A DNA stretch of 33,965 nucleotides. It comes from Cellvibrionales bacterium. GTDB lineage: Bacteria > Pseudomonadota > Gammaproteobacteria > Pseudomonadales > UBA7434. Positions 25,195-33,900 of the stretch are shown piece after piece (positions within the stretch are counted from its first letter, which is position 1; every line of letters begins with the position of its first letter). The DNA lies in contig JABIQF010000096.1 in NCBI GenBank assembly GCA_018668095.1, forward strand, positions 1-33,965, written 5' to 3'. The translations under genes were made by a program, and so were the position numbers. The notes below the pieces were generated by a model. The model was not told the DNA's origin. It saw nothing but the letters and a program-made list of their open reading frames with translations, and searched no databases.

Positions 25195-27804
25195 ATGCGA
25201 CGAATATTGATACCACAATACATAAAACTGCCTGCCCTATGCTCATTATTGTTCGCGACTGCTGTGCAAGCAGCGCAGCCTTCGAGTAACGGCTGGGACT
25301 GCCAGCAAAGTAAAGCAGCCGACAAGCCCGAATGGACCTGCGGCAATAATGAATCCGCGCCAATAGCGCCAGCGTTGACAGCGACACCTAAAACGCAATC
25401 TAAGCCCGAAGCTCAAGCTTTACAACCTGCAAAAATAGTCCCCGTCGAGTCTATTCAAGAAGAAGACGATTTTGCCGATGACACAGCGACACCCATCATT
25501 AACCATCAAGCTCCAGCAACTAATATCGATCACCGCGATCTCGCTCGCCAAGATTGGCAATACGGCAACACCTTAAACAATACTTATTGCAGTGGCACTT
25601 ATATTACCCCTATCGTCGCCAATAAAACCGACGTACCGCAAGCCGAGCTGCCTATAGAAGCCAGTGCCGGCAGTACCTCGATGCAGGGTTCTCTGGCTAT
25701 TTTTGAACAAGATGTATTAGTGACTCAAGGTGATATTTCACTGCAAGCCGATAAAGCCACTTATGCCGCTGAAACCGAACAGCTAGAACTTAACGGTAAT
25801 GTCGTGGTGCGAACCAATGCTGCAGCTTTTGGTGGCAGCTCCGCCAGCGTGAATATCAGCGAAAACACTAGCGTCATTCACGATGCCAATTACATTATTC
25901 ACCAACAACATATTCGCGGCCAAGCCAATAAAATTTCAGCCGATGCCAAAGGCAATATTGAAATCAATCATGGCAGTTATACGCAATGCCAACCCGACAG
26001 TCGCTTATGGGCATTAGATGCCGGCAAAATAACGCTGAATAAAGAACGCGGCCAAGGCGTTGCACGTCATGCCAAATTAAAAATCAAAAACATACCCATT
26101 GTCTATATTCCCTATGCGCAGTTTCCGATAAGCGACGCACGCCAATCCGGATTACTGTTTCCCAGTTTGTCCGATTCCAGCAGCGGCTTCGATATTACTC
26201 TGCCGTACTATCTCAATATTGCTAGTAATATGGATGCCACATTAGCGCCGCGTTATAACGCCGAGCGCGGCTATATTACCGAAGCCGAAGGCCGCTGGTT
26301 AAATCGTTTTGATGAATGGGTATTGAGTGGTGCATATGCTGATAACGACACACTATTTACCGAAGAAACGAACGTCAATGATGGTCGTCGCTGGGTGGTT
26401 AATGTAAAAGAACAAGGACAATTCGCCAAATACTTTTTTACCCGCATAGACTTTACCCGCATTAGCGACAATGATTATTTACGAGATCTCAACACAACCA
26501 GTCTTTCCGTTAGCCGCACTACGCATTTAAACCAAAGAGCGGCATTAAACTTTTACAGTGATCACTGGACCGCTGGATTAAATGTTCAGCAGTATCAAAC
26601 ACTCGACGAAAACAACAGCGACATTATAAAACCGTTTGAAAAAACACCTGAGCTATGGCTTGGCTATCAATCGTCGGCAGTGCCTTTTCAGCTTGGCGCT
26701 AATGCGCACTTACGACACACAGCCTTCGATCATGATGAGCTCGATAGCGGCGCAAGAAGCTTCGGCGAAATCAATATCGACTATCCCATGCAATGGGGCG
26801 GCATTCGCTTAGCGCCATCTATCGGCGTACAACACCTAGCTTATGATTTAGATGACACATTTAATAATGCTATCGATAACACACCCTCAATAACGGCACC
26901 ACAAGCACAAATCAAATTCGATATGGTGTTTGAAAAAAATACTGCCAAGCGACGCACCATTGAGCCAGGCATTTTTTATATCTATCGAGATGCTGATGAT
27001 CAAAATACACTGCCGCTATTCGATACTGACTTACTCACCATTAACCGCAATCACCTAACCCGTGATAGCGCCTTAAGCGGCTACGATCGACTTGAAGATA
27101 CACATCAAGCGGCATTCTATTTAACCCATCGACGATTCGATGCGCGCGGCCAAGAAACGCTTGCAGCAACCATTGGTCAAATCAACTATTTTCAAGATGC
27201 GACTACGGCTACTGAACTACTGAGCCACCGTAACAACGATAGCGATAGCTCCGCCATCATCACTGATATCGAAGCCAAACTGAGCTCACAGTGGCAAAGT
27301 CATATAACCGCCCTTTGGGATGCTAACGACAACCAGCTAGAAGAGGGCAGCTTCTCATTGCGTTATCGCAGCAATAATAGTGATAACCGCCGCCAAACCA
27401 GCATTGCCAACCTCAGCTACCATTATCGTCTCGCCGATAACCGCCTCAGTCTTTTAGAAGATGACATTGAACAAGCCGATCTGAGCTTTGTCACACCTTT
27501 AAGCCGTCAATGGGCTATTATCGGTCGGTACCAATTCGACACCACCCAAAATCGTAGTAACGAATCCTTGGCAGGAATCGAGTACAATGACTGCTGTATA
27601 AAATGGCGAGTCATTTATCGCGATGGTTTAATCTATCGTGGCGCCGGTATTGAGAATAAGCGTGACCGTAGTGTATTTTTACAAGTTGAGCTCAAAGGTT
27701 TATTTGGTGTGGGTAATGCCCTAGAAAATATTCTTGATGAATCAATTCGCGGATACCGATCACTATCAACCGGCCGCCAAAGCAGCCAATATAATTCTTT
27801 TTAA
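25195..27804 (+). CDS. lptD: LPS-assembly protein LptD
   Basis: LptD is the outer-membrane beta-barrel that, with LptE, inserts LPS into the outer leaflet. From the ATG at 25195 it has 869 residues: signal peptide (LPALCSLLFATAVQA), an N-terminal variable segment, an OstA/LptA-like jellyroll (about 165-300) and a large C-terminal barrel. Cys residues near the N-terminus (GWDCQQ, EWTCGN) and the pair in YNDCCIKWR correspond to the disulfides needed for function. The frame is open to a TTG at 25117, but the signal peptide favours 25195. It heads the lptD-surA-pdxA-rsmA-apaG-apaH order. Confidence 0.96.
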   Translation: MRRILIPQYIKLPALCSLLFATAVQAAQPSSNGWDCQQSKAADKPEWTCGNNESAPIAPALTATPKTQSKPEAQALQPAKIVPVESIQEEDDFADDTATPIINHQAPATNIDHRDLARQDWQYGNTLNNTYCSGTYITPIVANKTDVPQAELPIEASAGSTSMQGSLAIFEQDVLVTQGDISLQADKATYAAETEQLELNGNVVVRTNAAAFGGSSASVNISENTSVIHDANYIIHQQHIRGQANKISADAKGNIEINHGSYTQCQPDSRLWALDAGKITLNKERGQGVARHAKLKIKNIPIVYIPYAQFPISDARQSGLLFPSLSDSSSGFDITLPYYLNIASNMDATLAPRYNAERGYITEAEGRWLNRFDEWVLSGAYADNDTLFTEETNVNDGRRWVVNVKEQGQFAKYFFTRIDFTRISDNDYLRDLNTTSLSVSRTTHLNQRAALNFYSDHWTAGLNVQQYQTLDENNSDIIKPFEKTPELWLGYQSSAVPFQLGANAHLRHTAFDHDELDSGARSFGEINIDYPMQWGGIRLAPSIGVQHLAYDLDDTFNNAIDNTPSITAPQAQIKFDMVFEKNTAKRRTIEPGIFYIYRDADDQNTLPLFDTDLLTINRNHLTRDSALSGYDRLEDTHQAAFYLTHRRFDARGQETLAATIGQINYFQDATTATELLSHRNNDSDSSAIITDIEAKLSSQWQSHITALWDANDNQLEEGSFSLRYRSNNSDNRRQTSIANLSYHYRLADNRLSLLEDDIEQADLSFVTPLSRQWAIIGRYQFDTTQNRSNESLAGIEYNDCCIKWRVIYRDGLIYRGAGIENKRDRSVFLQVELKGLFGVGNALENILDESIRGYRSLSTGRQSSQYNSF

Positions 27805-27904
27805 TCGCGCTTAAAGTGCTAAAAATAATTTAAGTTATTCACTTTATTTAAATTATTTAAGCTATTTAAGTCGCGCAATGACATAAGCAGGGTAATATTT
27901 TCAT

Positions 27905-29197
27905 ATGGCAACAAACTTCGTAAAAGCATTAGTCATGTCAGCAGCGTTGACATCAACTCTCACGGTTTTGAGTACCACTGCGAATGCCGAATACCAATTA
28001 ATTGATCGCGTTGTCGCCATCGTAGAAGATGATATCGTGCTCGCCAGTGATATTAGAGATCAAATCATTGCCATCAAACAACGTATTACTGCCAGCGGTG
28101 GAAAAATGCCCGCTGACGATGTGTTATTTGAGCAAGTACTTGAACGCAGCATTCTTGAAAATTTACAGCTGCAACGAGCCGCTCAAATCGGTTTACGCGT
28201 CACTGACCAACAATTGAATGATGCCATGACTAACATCGCTGCTCGCAATCAATTGTCCCTAGCCGAGTTTAAAGCCTCTGTAGAAGCGCAAGGTGATTCA
28301 TATTTAACTGTTCGTGAAAAAATCCGCAAAGACCTTTTACTCAATGAAGTACAGCGTCGAAGTGTTATTCGAAATATCAACATCAGCGAAAGCGAAGTGG
28401 AAAATTTTCTACAGTCAGAGCAAGGACAATTACTGCTCTCGCCTGAGTTCAATATCGATCATATTTTACTGCCTATTCCTGCTGATGCCGGCACAGAAAC
28501 AAAAGCGCTCGCAAAAGAAAAAGCCATACAGCTTCAGCAACTCGCGCAAAACAACAACGGCTTTGAAACCCTTCAAAATCAAATTGCGGTTCACAATGCA
28601 GAACGTAGTCCACTAGGATGGCGTCGTGCCGAAAATATGCCCAGCCTATTTAAAGGTGTTATCGACAACATGGCGACAGGCGATGTGAGTGAGCCGATAT
28701 TAAGTGACAGTGGCTACCATGTTATCCACATCACCGATAAGCGTGGTGGTGTTGAAGGCAAAAGAACAGAAACAAAAGTAAGGCATATATTAATTGCGCC
28801 TAACGAAATCCGCACCATGGAAGAAGCTCAAACGCTCGCTAACGACGTAAGAGAAAAAATCGAACAAGGAGAAGATTTCACTTCACTTGCTCGTAAATAT
28901 TCTGACGACCCCGGCTCAGCCTTATCGGGCGGAGACTTAGGTTGGACAGAACCTGGCGTACTGGTCCCGATATTTGAAGAGACCATGAACAAAGCAGAAA
29001 TTGGTGTTAGCAGTCAAGCATTTCAAAGCCAATTTGGCTGGCACATACTCGAAGTAAGCGAACGCCGAGAAAAAGATTTATCGCAAGAGCGTGCTGCGCA
29101 ACAAGCAAGAATGGCTATTGCCGAAACCAAATATGATGATGAATTAAATAATTGGCTGCAAGAACTTCGCGACAACGCATTTGTTGATATAAAATAA
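27905..29197 (+). CDS. surA: Periplasmic chaperone and peptidyl-prolyl isomerase SurA
   Basis: SurA escorts outer-membrane proteins such as LptD to the BAM complex. The 430-residue protein has a signal peptide (ending STTANA), an N-terminal chaperone domain beginning YQLIDRVVAIVEDDIVLASD, and two parvulin domains (about 170-275 and 285-385). The second contains VRHILIAP, SALSGGDLGWTEPG and FQSQFGWHILEV. It lies 100 bases after lptD, preceded by an AT-rich spacer with several TATTTAA copies. Confidence 0.97.
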   Translation: MATNFVKALVMSAALTSTLTVLSTTANAEYQLIDRVVAIVEDDIVLASDIRDQIIAIKQRITASGGKMPADDVLFEQVLERSILENLQLQRAAQIGLRVTDQQLNDAMTNIAARNQLSLAEFKASVEAQGDSYLTVREKIRKDLLLNEVQRRSVIRNINISESEVENFLQSEQGQLLLSPEFNIDHILLPIPADAGTETKALAKEKAIQLQQLAQNNNGFETLQNQIAVHNAERSPLGWRRAENMPSLFKGVIDNMATGDVSEPILSDSGYHVIHITDKRGGVEGKRTETKVRHILIAPNEIRTMEEAQTLANDVREKIEQGEDFTSLARKYSDDPGSALSGGDLGWTEPGVLVPIFEETMNKAEIGVSSQAFQSQFGWHILEVSERREKDLSQERAAQQARMAIAETKYDDELNNWLQELRDNAFVDIK

Positions 29198-29281
29198 TTA
29201 ACAGCCTAACTATAAAATAGCGTCACAGTTAAAGGCGCTTCACTAAAAGCGTCCGCCTAAAAAGCGCGACGCTCAATAAAA

Positions 29282-30327
29282 ATGACAACAGTTTCGCGCA
29301 TTGCAATAACGCCGGGAGAGCCTGCCGGCATTGGTCCAGACATCCTTGTGCAACTTGCGCAGCATCAACAACGCGCGCAATTAGTCGCTATTGCTGATCC
29401 CTCGTTGTTACTTGATCGCGCCAAACGTCTCGGCCTGCCACTTATCATTAAATCGTTTAATGACAATACTATTGCAGAATGTGCAAAGCCCGGAGAGCTA
29501 TTCGTTGACGCTATCGAATTAACCTCGATACCTGAGCCGGGTATCGCTAATAGCGAATCGGGAGCCTATGTTTTAAAAACACTTGATCGCGGCATAGCGC
29601 TTTGCAAAAACAAAACTTTAGATGCGCTCGTTACTGGCCCAATCAACAAGCATTTAATTAATGAACATTTATCTAGCATAAATAAGCACAGCACTTTATT
29701 TAGTGGCCATACCGAATACTTAGCCGAGCAAACCAATACACCTCGCGTTGTCATGATGCTTGCCACCGAAAACAGTGAAGCCTCTTCCTTGCTAAGTCGC
29801 CCACTTAGAGTAGCGTTAGCCACCACACATTTACCGCTACGTGAAGTAGCTGACGCCATTCAACCCGCAATGCTTGAAGAAACGCTGCGCATTTTGCACC
29901 AAGACCTATATCGCACTTTGGTATTAGCCAACCAAATATATTAGTGTGCGGATTAAATCCGCATGCCGGTGAACAAGGCGACTTAGGTGATGAAGAGCTT
30001 CGCATCATTGAGCCCTGCCTTGCCAAATTACGCAGCCAAGGCATGCAATTATCGGCTGCACTGCCGGCCGACACCTTATTCACCGCAAAATATTTAGACA
30101 CGGCCGATGCCGTATTAGCGATGTATCACGATCAAGGCTTACCCGTGTTAAAGTCCCATGGCTTTGGCCAAGCAGTTAATATTACGCTAGGGCTGCCCTT
30201 TATTAGAACATCGGTTGATCACGGCACCGCCTTTGACCTTGCTGGTACAGGCAAAGCCAACATCAGCAGTTTAGACACCGCCATATCCATGGCCATTGAT
30301 TTATCCCAACAAGCGAGCAATAAGTGA
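29282..30327 (+). pseudogene. pdxA: pdxA, 4-hydroxythreonine-4-phosphate dehydrogenase, frameshifted
   Basis: PdxA oxidises 4-phosphohydroxy-L-threonine in pyridoxal phosphate synthesis. Two frames together make one full protein of about 348 residues: 29282-29944 (ITPGEPAGIGPDILVQLAQ through the metal His residues in GHTEYLAE and THLPLREV) and 29944-30327 (VCGLNPHAGEQGDLG through SVDHGTAFDLAG). The break is at 29915-29919: ACTTTGG reads on into a stop, while adding one T gives ...YRTFGISQPNILVCGLNPH, the expected sequence. Both halves are otherwise well conserved, so it is a recent mutation or a sequencing error. The 3' end overlaps rsmA by 4 bases. Confidence 0.88.
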
Positions 30328-31160
30328 CAGACTCTGAATCTAACTATCAAACTGTGTCGCATACTGCCCGCAAACGATTTGGCCAAAACTTTTTACAAGA
30401 CGCCTCCGTTATCTATAATATTTTGCGTGCCATTGGCCCATCAAGTGGCGACCATCTTGTAGAAATTGGTCCGGGGCAAGCAGCACTTACCAAACCGCTT
30501 ATAGAGCAGATGGCTAAAGACAGTTCGTTGAAGCTACTCGAAATTGATAGAGATTTAGCATCGCAGCTCACGCTTCAATTCGCGCATGATGAACGCGTTA
30601 GCATTCAAATCGGTGACGCATTAGACTTTGACTTTTCGACACTGCGTGAGAAAACAGACAAGCCTCTTCGTGTTTTTGGCAACCTGCCTTACAATATATC
30701 CACACCGTTAATTTTTCATTTACTCGAGCAAGCAACAGCTAATCCAGCAGCAAATGTCATTAGCGATATGCATTTTATGCTTCAACGCGAAGTCGTCGAT
30801 AGAATGGCTGCGCCACCGGGCAGTAAAACTTATGGTCGTCTCAGCATCATGACGCAGTATTACTGTCAGGTAGAGCCACTCTTTGATGTGCCACCAGAAG
30901 CATTTACACCTCAGCCAAAAGTAATGTCAGCGATTGTTCGCCTACTGCCTTACAAAGATTTGCCGTTAAAAGCAGACCAGCCGAAAGCACTCGATAGAAT
31001 TGTTAGAGCCGCGTTTTCACAAAGACGTAAAACCATTCGCAATGGCTTAAAAGGCTTAATTAGCGCAGAAGAACTTGAAGCGATTAACATTGACCCTGGC
31101 GCTAGAGCTGAAACGCTCGATATCGCCACTTTTGTTAATATAGCAAACAGTCTAAAATAA
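30324..31160 (+). CDS. rsmA: 16S rRNA dimethyladenosine transferase
   Basis: RsmA (KsgA) dimethylates the two adjacent adenines near the 3' end of 16S rRNA during 30S maturation. The 278-residue protein has RKRFGQNFLQD, the SAM-binding VEIGPGQAALTKPL, and the catalytic FGNLPYNISTPL, followed by the basic C-terminal domain (FSQRRKTIRNGLKGL). The start is GTG at 30324, overlapping the pdxA stop as GTGA, so translation is probably coupled. A pdxA frameshift could therefore lower its expression. Confidence 0.97.
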   Translation: MTDSESNYQTVSHTARKRFGQNFLQDASVIYNILRAIGPSSGDHLVEIGPGQAALTKPLIEQMAKDSSLKLLEIDRDLASQLTLQFAHDERVSIQIGDALDFDFSTLREKTDKPLRVFGNLPYNISTPLIFHLLEQATANPAANVISDMHFMLQREVVDRMAAPPGSKTYGRLSIMTQYYCQVEPLFDVPPEAFTPQPKVMSAIVRLLPYKDLPLKADQPKALDRIVRAAFSQRRKTIRNGLKGLISAEELEAINIDPGARAETLDIATFVNIANSLK

Positions 31161-31217
31161 AAACCTGTTCGGCAACATTGCAGGACAACTTCCATTGATT
31201 GCGGCATAATACTGATC

Positions 31218-31610
31218 ATGAATACTGAAAAACTGGCACTACAAGAAAGCATTAAAGTTAGCGTTAGACCGCGCTACCTTCCTGAGCAATCCAATGAAGC
31301 GGTTGCAGAATACACCTTTGCCTATACCGTAGAAATTGCTAATCATGGTGAAGAAGCCGTACAACTACTAGCTCGTCATTGGATAATCACCGATGGTAAC
31401 AACAGCATTCGTGAAATCGAAGGCGAAGGCGTTGTTGGACAGCAGCCATTAATTAAACCCGGTGAAAGCTACGAATACAGTAGCGGCGCCATTCTCTCAA
31501 CCAAAACCGGCACAATGGAAGGCTCTTATAAAATGTGCTCTGATGCCGGCTTATCCTTTGACGCCATCATCAATCCTTTTGGATTAATTCATCCAAACTC
31601 ATTGCAATAA
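31218..31610 (+). CDS. apaG: ApaG domain protein
   Basis: The 130-residue single-domain protein has a fibronectin-like beta-sandwich: VSVRPRYLPEQSNEAVAEYTF, EEAVQLLARHWIITDGNN, GEGVVGQQPLIKPGESYEYS and GTMEGSYKM are all family motifs. ApaG was linked to cobalt/magnesium tolerance in Salmonella, but its molecular role is uncertain. It sits between rsmA and apaH, as in E. coli. Confidence 0.95.
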   Translation: MNTEKLALQESIKVSVRPRYLPEQSNEAVAEYTFAYTVEIANHGEEAVQLLARHWIITDGNNSIREIEGEGVVGQQPLIKPGESYEYSSGAILSTKTGTMEGSYKMCSDAGLSFDAIINPFGLIHPNSLQ

Positions 31611-31652
31611 ATCCCTCACCTTTAAGATGACCGCGATGGCAGCTTATTAACC

Positions 31653-32465
31653 ATGACTCAATATGCCGTAGGTGACATTCAAGGTTGCTACCATGAACTT
31701 ATGGACTGCCTAGATCAAGTTGCTTTTAACCCATCTAACGATTGCTTATGGGTTGCTGGCGACATGGTTAACCGCGGCCCCGACTCACTCGCCACACTGC
31801 AATTTTTATATCAACATCGCAACAGTGTACGCTGCGTTCTCGGCAATCATGATTTACATTTACTCGCTATTTATTTTGGCCATCGCAAAGCAAAGCCATC
31901 CGATACCGCTGCGTCTATTTTAGACGCCAGTGATAGCGACGAATTAATTCATTGGTTAAGACAGCAAGCACTTTGCATTCATGACGACGCCATTAACTTC
32001 ACCATGGCTCATGCCGGTATTGCGCCCCAGTGGACATTAAAAGAAGCGCTTAACTATTCCGCAGAAGTTGAAGCCGTTTTAAAAACTGATGCCATCCATC
32101 CTTTTTTAATGAACATGTATGGCAACACACCCGACACATGGCATGATGACTTAACCGGCACCGATAGACTGCGATGCATCACCAATTATTTTACTCGCAT
32201 GCGTATCTGTAATGACGATGGCAAACTAGACTTGATCTATACCGGCGACACCAACAACATACCTGAGGGATACCGGCCTTGGTTTGAACAAGCGAATAGA
32301 AAAACGCAGCAGCAGCGTATTATTTTTGGTCATTGGGCAGCGTTGAATGGCCACATTGACAATGAACATTTATTTGGTCTTGATACCGGTTGCGTATGGG
32401 GACAAACATTGACATTAATGCAATTAGATAATTACCATCTCACTATTGCGAATAGCCAAAGCTGA
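31653..32465 (+). CDS. apaH: Bis(5'-nucleosyl)-tetraphosphatase, symmetrical
   Basis: ApaH splits Ap4A and related alarmones to two ADP and removes Np4 caps from RNA. The 270-residue metallophosphatase has GDIQGCYHEL, GDMVNRGPDSL, LGNHDLHLLAI, MAHAGIAPQW, FGHWAALNG and the final LDTGCVWG motif. It is separated from apaG by 42 bases and from cca by 35 bases, all on the plus strand. Confidence 0.97.
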   Translation: MTQYAVGDIQGCYHELMDCLDQVAFNPSNDCLWVAGDMVNRGPDSLATLQFLYQHRNSVRCVLGNHDLHLLAIYFGHRKAKPSDTAASILDASDSDELIHWLRQQALCIHDDAINFTMAHAGIAPQWTLKEALNYSAEVEAVLKTDAIHPFLMNMYGNTPDTWHDDLTGTDRLRCITNYFTRMRICNDDGKLDLIYTGDTNNIPEGYRPWFEQANRKTQQQRIIFGHWAALNGHIDNEHLFGLDTGCVWGQTLTLMQLDNYHLTIANSQS

Positions 32466-32500
32466 AAGCACAGCGCGTTAAAGGTAGAGAAGCCCACACA

Positions 32501-33721
32501 ATGAAAACCTATTTAGTCGGCGGCGCAGTACGCGATCAACTGTTAGGCATTAACGTGATTGAGCGTGACTGGGTCGTGGTTGGCGCTACCGTTAAAGAAA
32601 TGCTCGATCAAGAATTCCAACAAGTCGGCAAAGACTTTCCTGTTTTTTTACATCCAACAACCAAAGAAGAACATGCCCTTGCCCGCACGGAAAGAAAAGA
32701 TGGCCGCGGACACACCGGCTTTCAGATTTATGCCAGCCCCGAAGTCACACTGGATCAAGACCTGACTCGTCGGGACTTAACCATTAACGCAATTGCCAAA
32801 GATGAGAGTGGTCGTTTAATTGACCCCTGTAATGGGCTTGCCGATATTAACAACCGAATACTCAGACATATTTCTCCCGCGTTTACCGAAGATCCATTAC
32901 GTGTATTACGGGTAGCAAGATTTCACGCCAAGCTATTACATCTCGGCTTTACTATCGCCCCCGAAACACTTGCACTAATGAAAGACATTAGTCACTCCTG
33001 TGAACTCACCGAGCTTTCACCCGAACGTATATGGCAAGAATTTCGTAAAGGATTAAACGAGACATCACCGCAGGCATTTATTAAAACGCTTTATCAATGC
33101 GATGCATTAGAACAACTACTGCCTGAGCTTAACCGATGCTTTCACAACAGTGATAATATGTTAGATGTATCTAGCAATGTAGGTAAGCGAACTTTGGCAG
33201 CATTAGAATATGCAGCACAACAAAATCACTCTGGAGAAGTGCGGTGGGCGATTGTATTGCACGCTATTGATAGTAACAGCAGGCCAAAAAACATTATTGC
33301 CAAAGTGCTTCAGAACAAAAACAATGAAGACAATGCTGTCAAAGCCATTAGTAAACGCTTGAGAGTACCGAATGACTATGGCGATCTTGCTGGCCTTGTT
33401 GCCTACTATATTGAATTTGCGATACAGGCAAAATCCGCCAAGCCGGATATTATTATTTCCTTATTAGATGCTTGCGATGCATGGCGAAGGCCTGAGCGGT
33501 TTGGGGATTTTTTGCGGACTTGTGAGGCGTTGATATCGACGAGCCCAGAGCGCTCACATCAGAATTTGGGGTCTATTGCTTTTTTGCGGATGGCTTTTGA
33601 GTTATGTAATGGTATTGATGCGAAGGAGTTTGTTGCCGCGGGGATTCGAGGTGAGGCGATTGGGGCGTCGGTGAGGAATGCTAGGAAGGTTTGTGTTGCA
33701 GAGTTGAAAAATCAATTTTGA
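32501..33721 (+). CDS. cca: CCA tRNA nucleotidyltransferase (class II) without HD residues
   Basis: Cca adds or repairs the 3' CCA of tRNAs. The 406-residue protein has the N-terminal head LVGGAVRDQLLG, the metal motif IERDWVVVGA (E. coli has DRD), RRDLTINAIA, EDPLRVLRVARFHA and the ISKRLRVPNDYGDLAGLV helix. The C-terminal HD phosphohydrolase found in the E. coli enzyme is degenerate: the position of HDLGKG reads HAIDSN and the other His ligands are missing. It is probably a nucleotidyltransferase only. The last 240 bases of the gene change to G/T-rich composition. Confidence 0.93.
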   Translation: MKTYLVGGAVRDQLLGINVIERDWVVVGATVKEMLDQEFQQVGKDFPVFLHPTTKEEHALARTERKDGRGHTGFQIYASPEVTLDQDLTRRDLTINAIAKDESGRLIDPCNGLADINNRILRHISPAFTEDPLRVLRVARFHAKLLHLGFTIAPETLALMKDISHSCELTELSPERIWQEFRKGLNETSPQAFIKTLYQCDALEQLLPELNRCFHNSDNMLDVSSNVGKRTLAALEYAAQQNHSGEVRWAIVLHAIDSNSRPKNIIAKVLQNKNNEDNAVKAISKRLRVPNDYGDLAGLVAYYIEFAIQAKSAKPDIIISLLDACDAWRRPERFGDFLRTCEALISTSPERSHQNLGSIAFLRMAFELCNGIDAKEFVAAGIRGEAIGASVRNARKVCVAELKNQF

Positions 33722-33743
33722 TTTTTTATACATCATACATTTT

Positions 33744-33788
33744 TTCGAGTTTATTGATTTTTTTTGAGCTTTAAGGTCAAGAGCGTCG
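33744..33788 (-). repeat. Right copy of repeat block 2
   Basis: The reverse complement of this segment matches 263-305 at about 40 of 45 positions with one single-base gap, including TTGACCTTAAA and an A-run followed by TCA. It begins 22 bases after the cca stop. Confidence 0.65.
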
Positions 33789-33796
33789 AGCTAGAA

Positions 33797-33851
33797 GCCA
33801 GAGTCTTGAGCATAGAATCTTGAGTAGTGAATCTTGAGTAGTGAATCTTAG
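33797..33851. repeat. 14-base tandem repeat (VNTR-like)
   Basis: About four degenerate copies of TAGTGAATCTTGAG stand head to tail; the central copies are identical and the outer ones diverge. The array lies inside the right-hand intergenic element and has no counterpart at the left end. Confidence 0.75.
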
Positions 33852-33900
33852 TAGTGATGGGATATTCTCAGGGTTTACTTTCTTTTTTGAGTTTTCAATC

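Noticed and set aside
29905..29950. Programmed ribosomal frameshift in pdxA
   Set aside because: Joining the frames needs a -1 slip at CACTTTGG, which is not a slippery heptamer, and no stimulatory hairpin is apparent. PdxA is not known to use recoding.
33797..33851. CRISPR array
   Set aside because: Units are 14 bases and contiguous with no spacers, and no cas genes are present.
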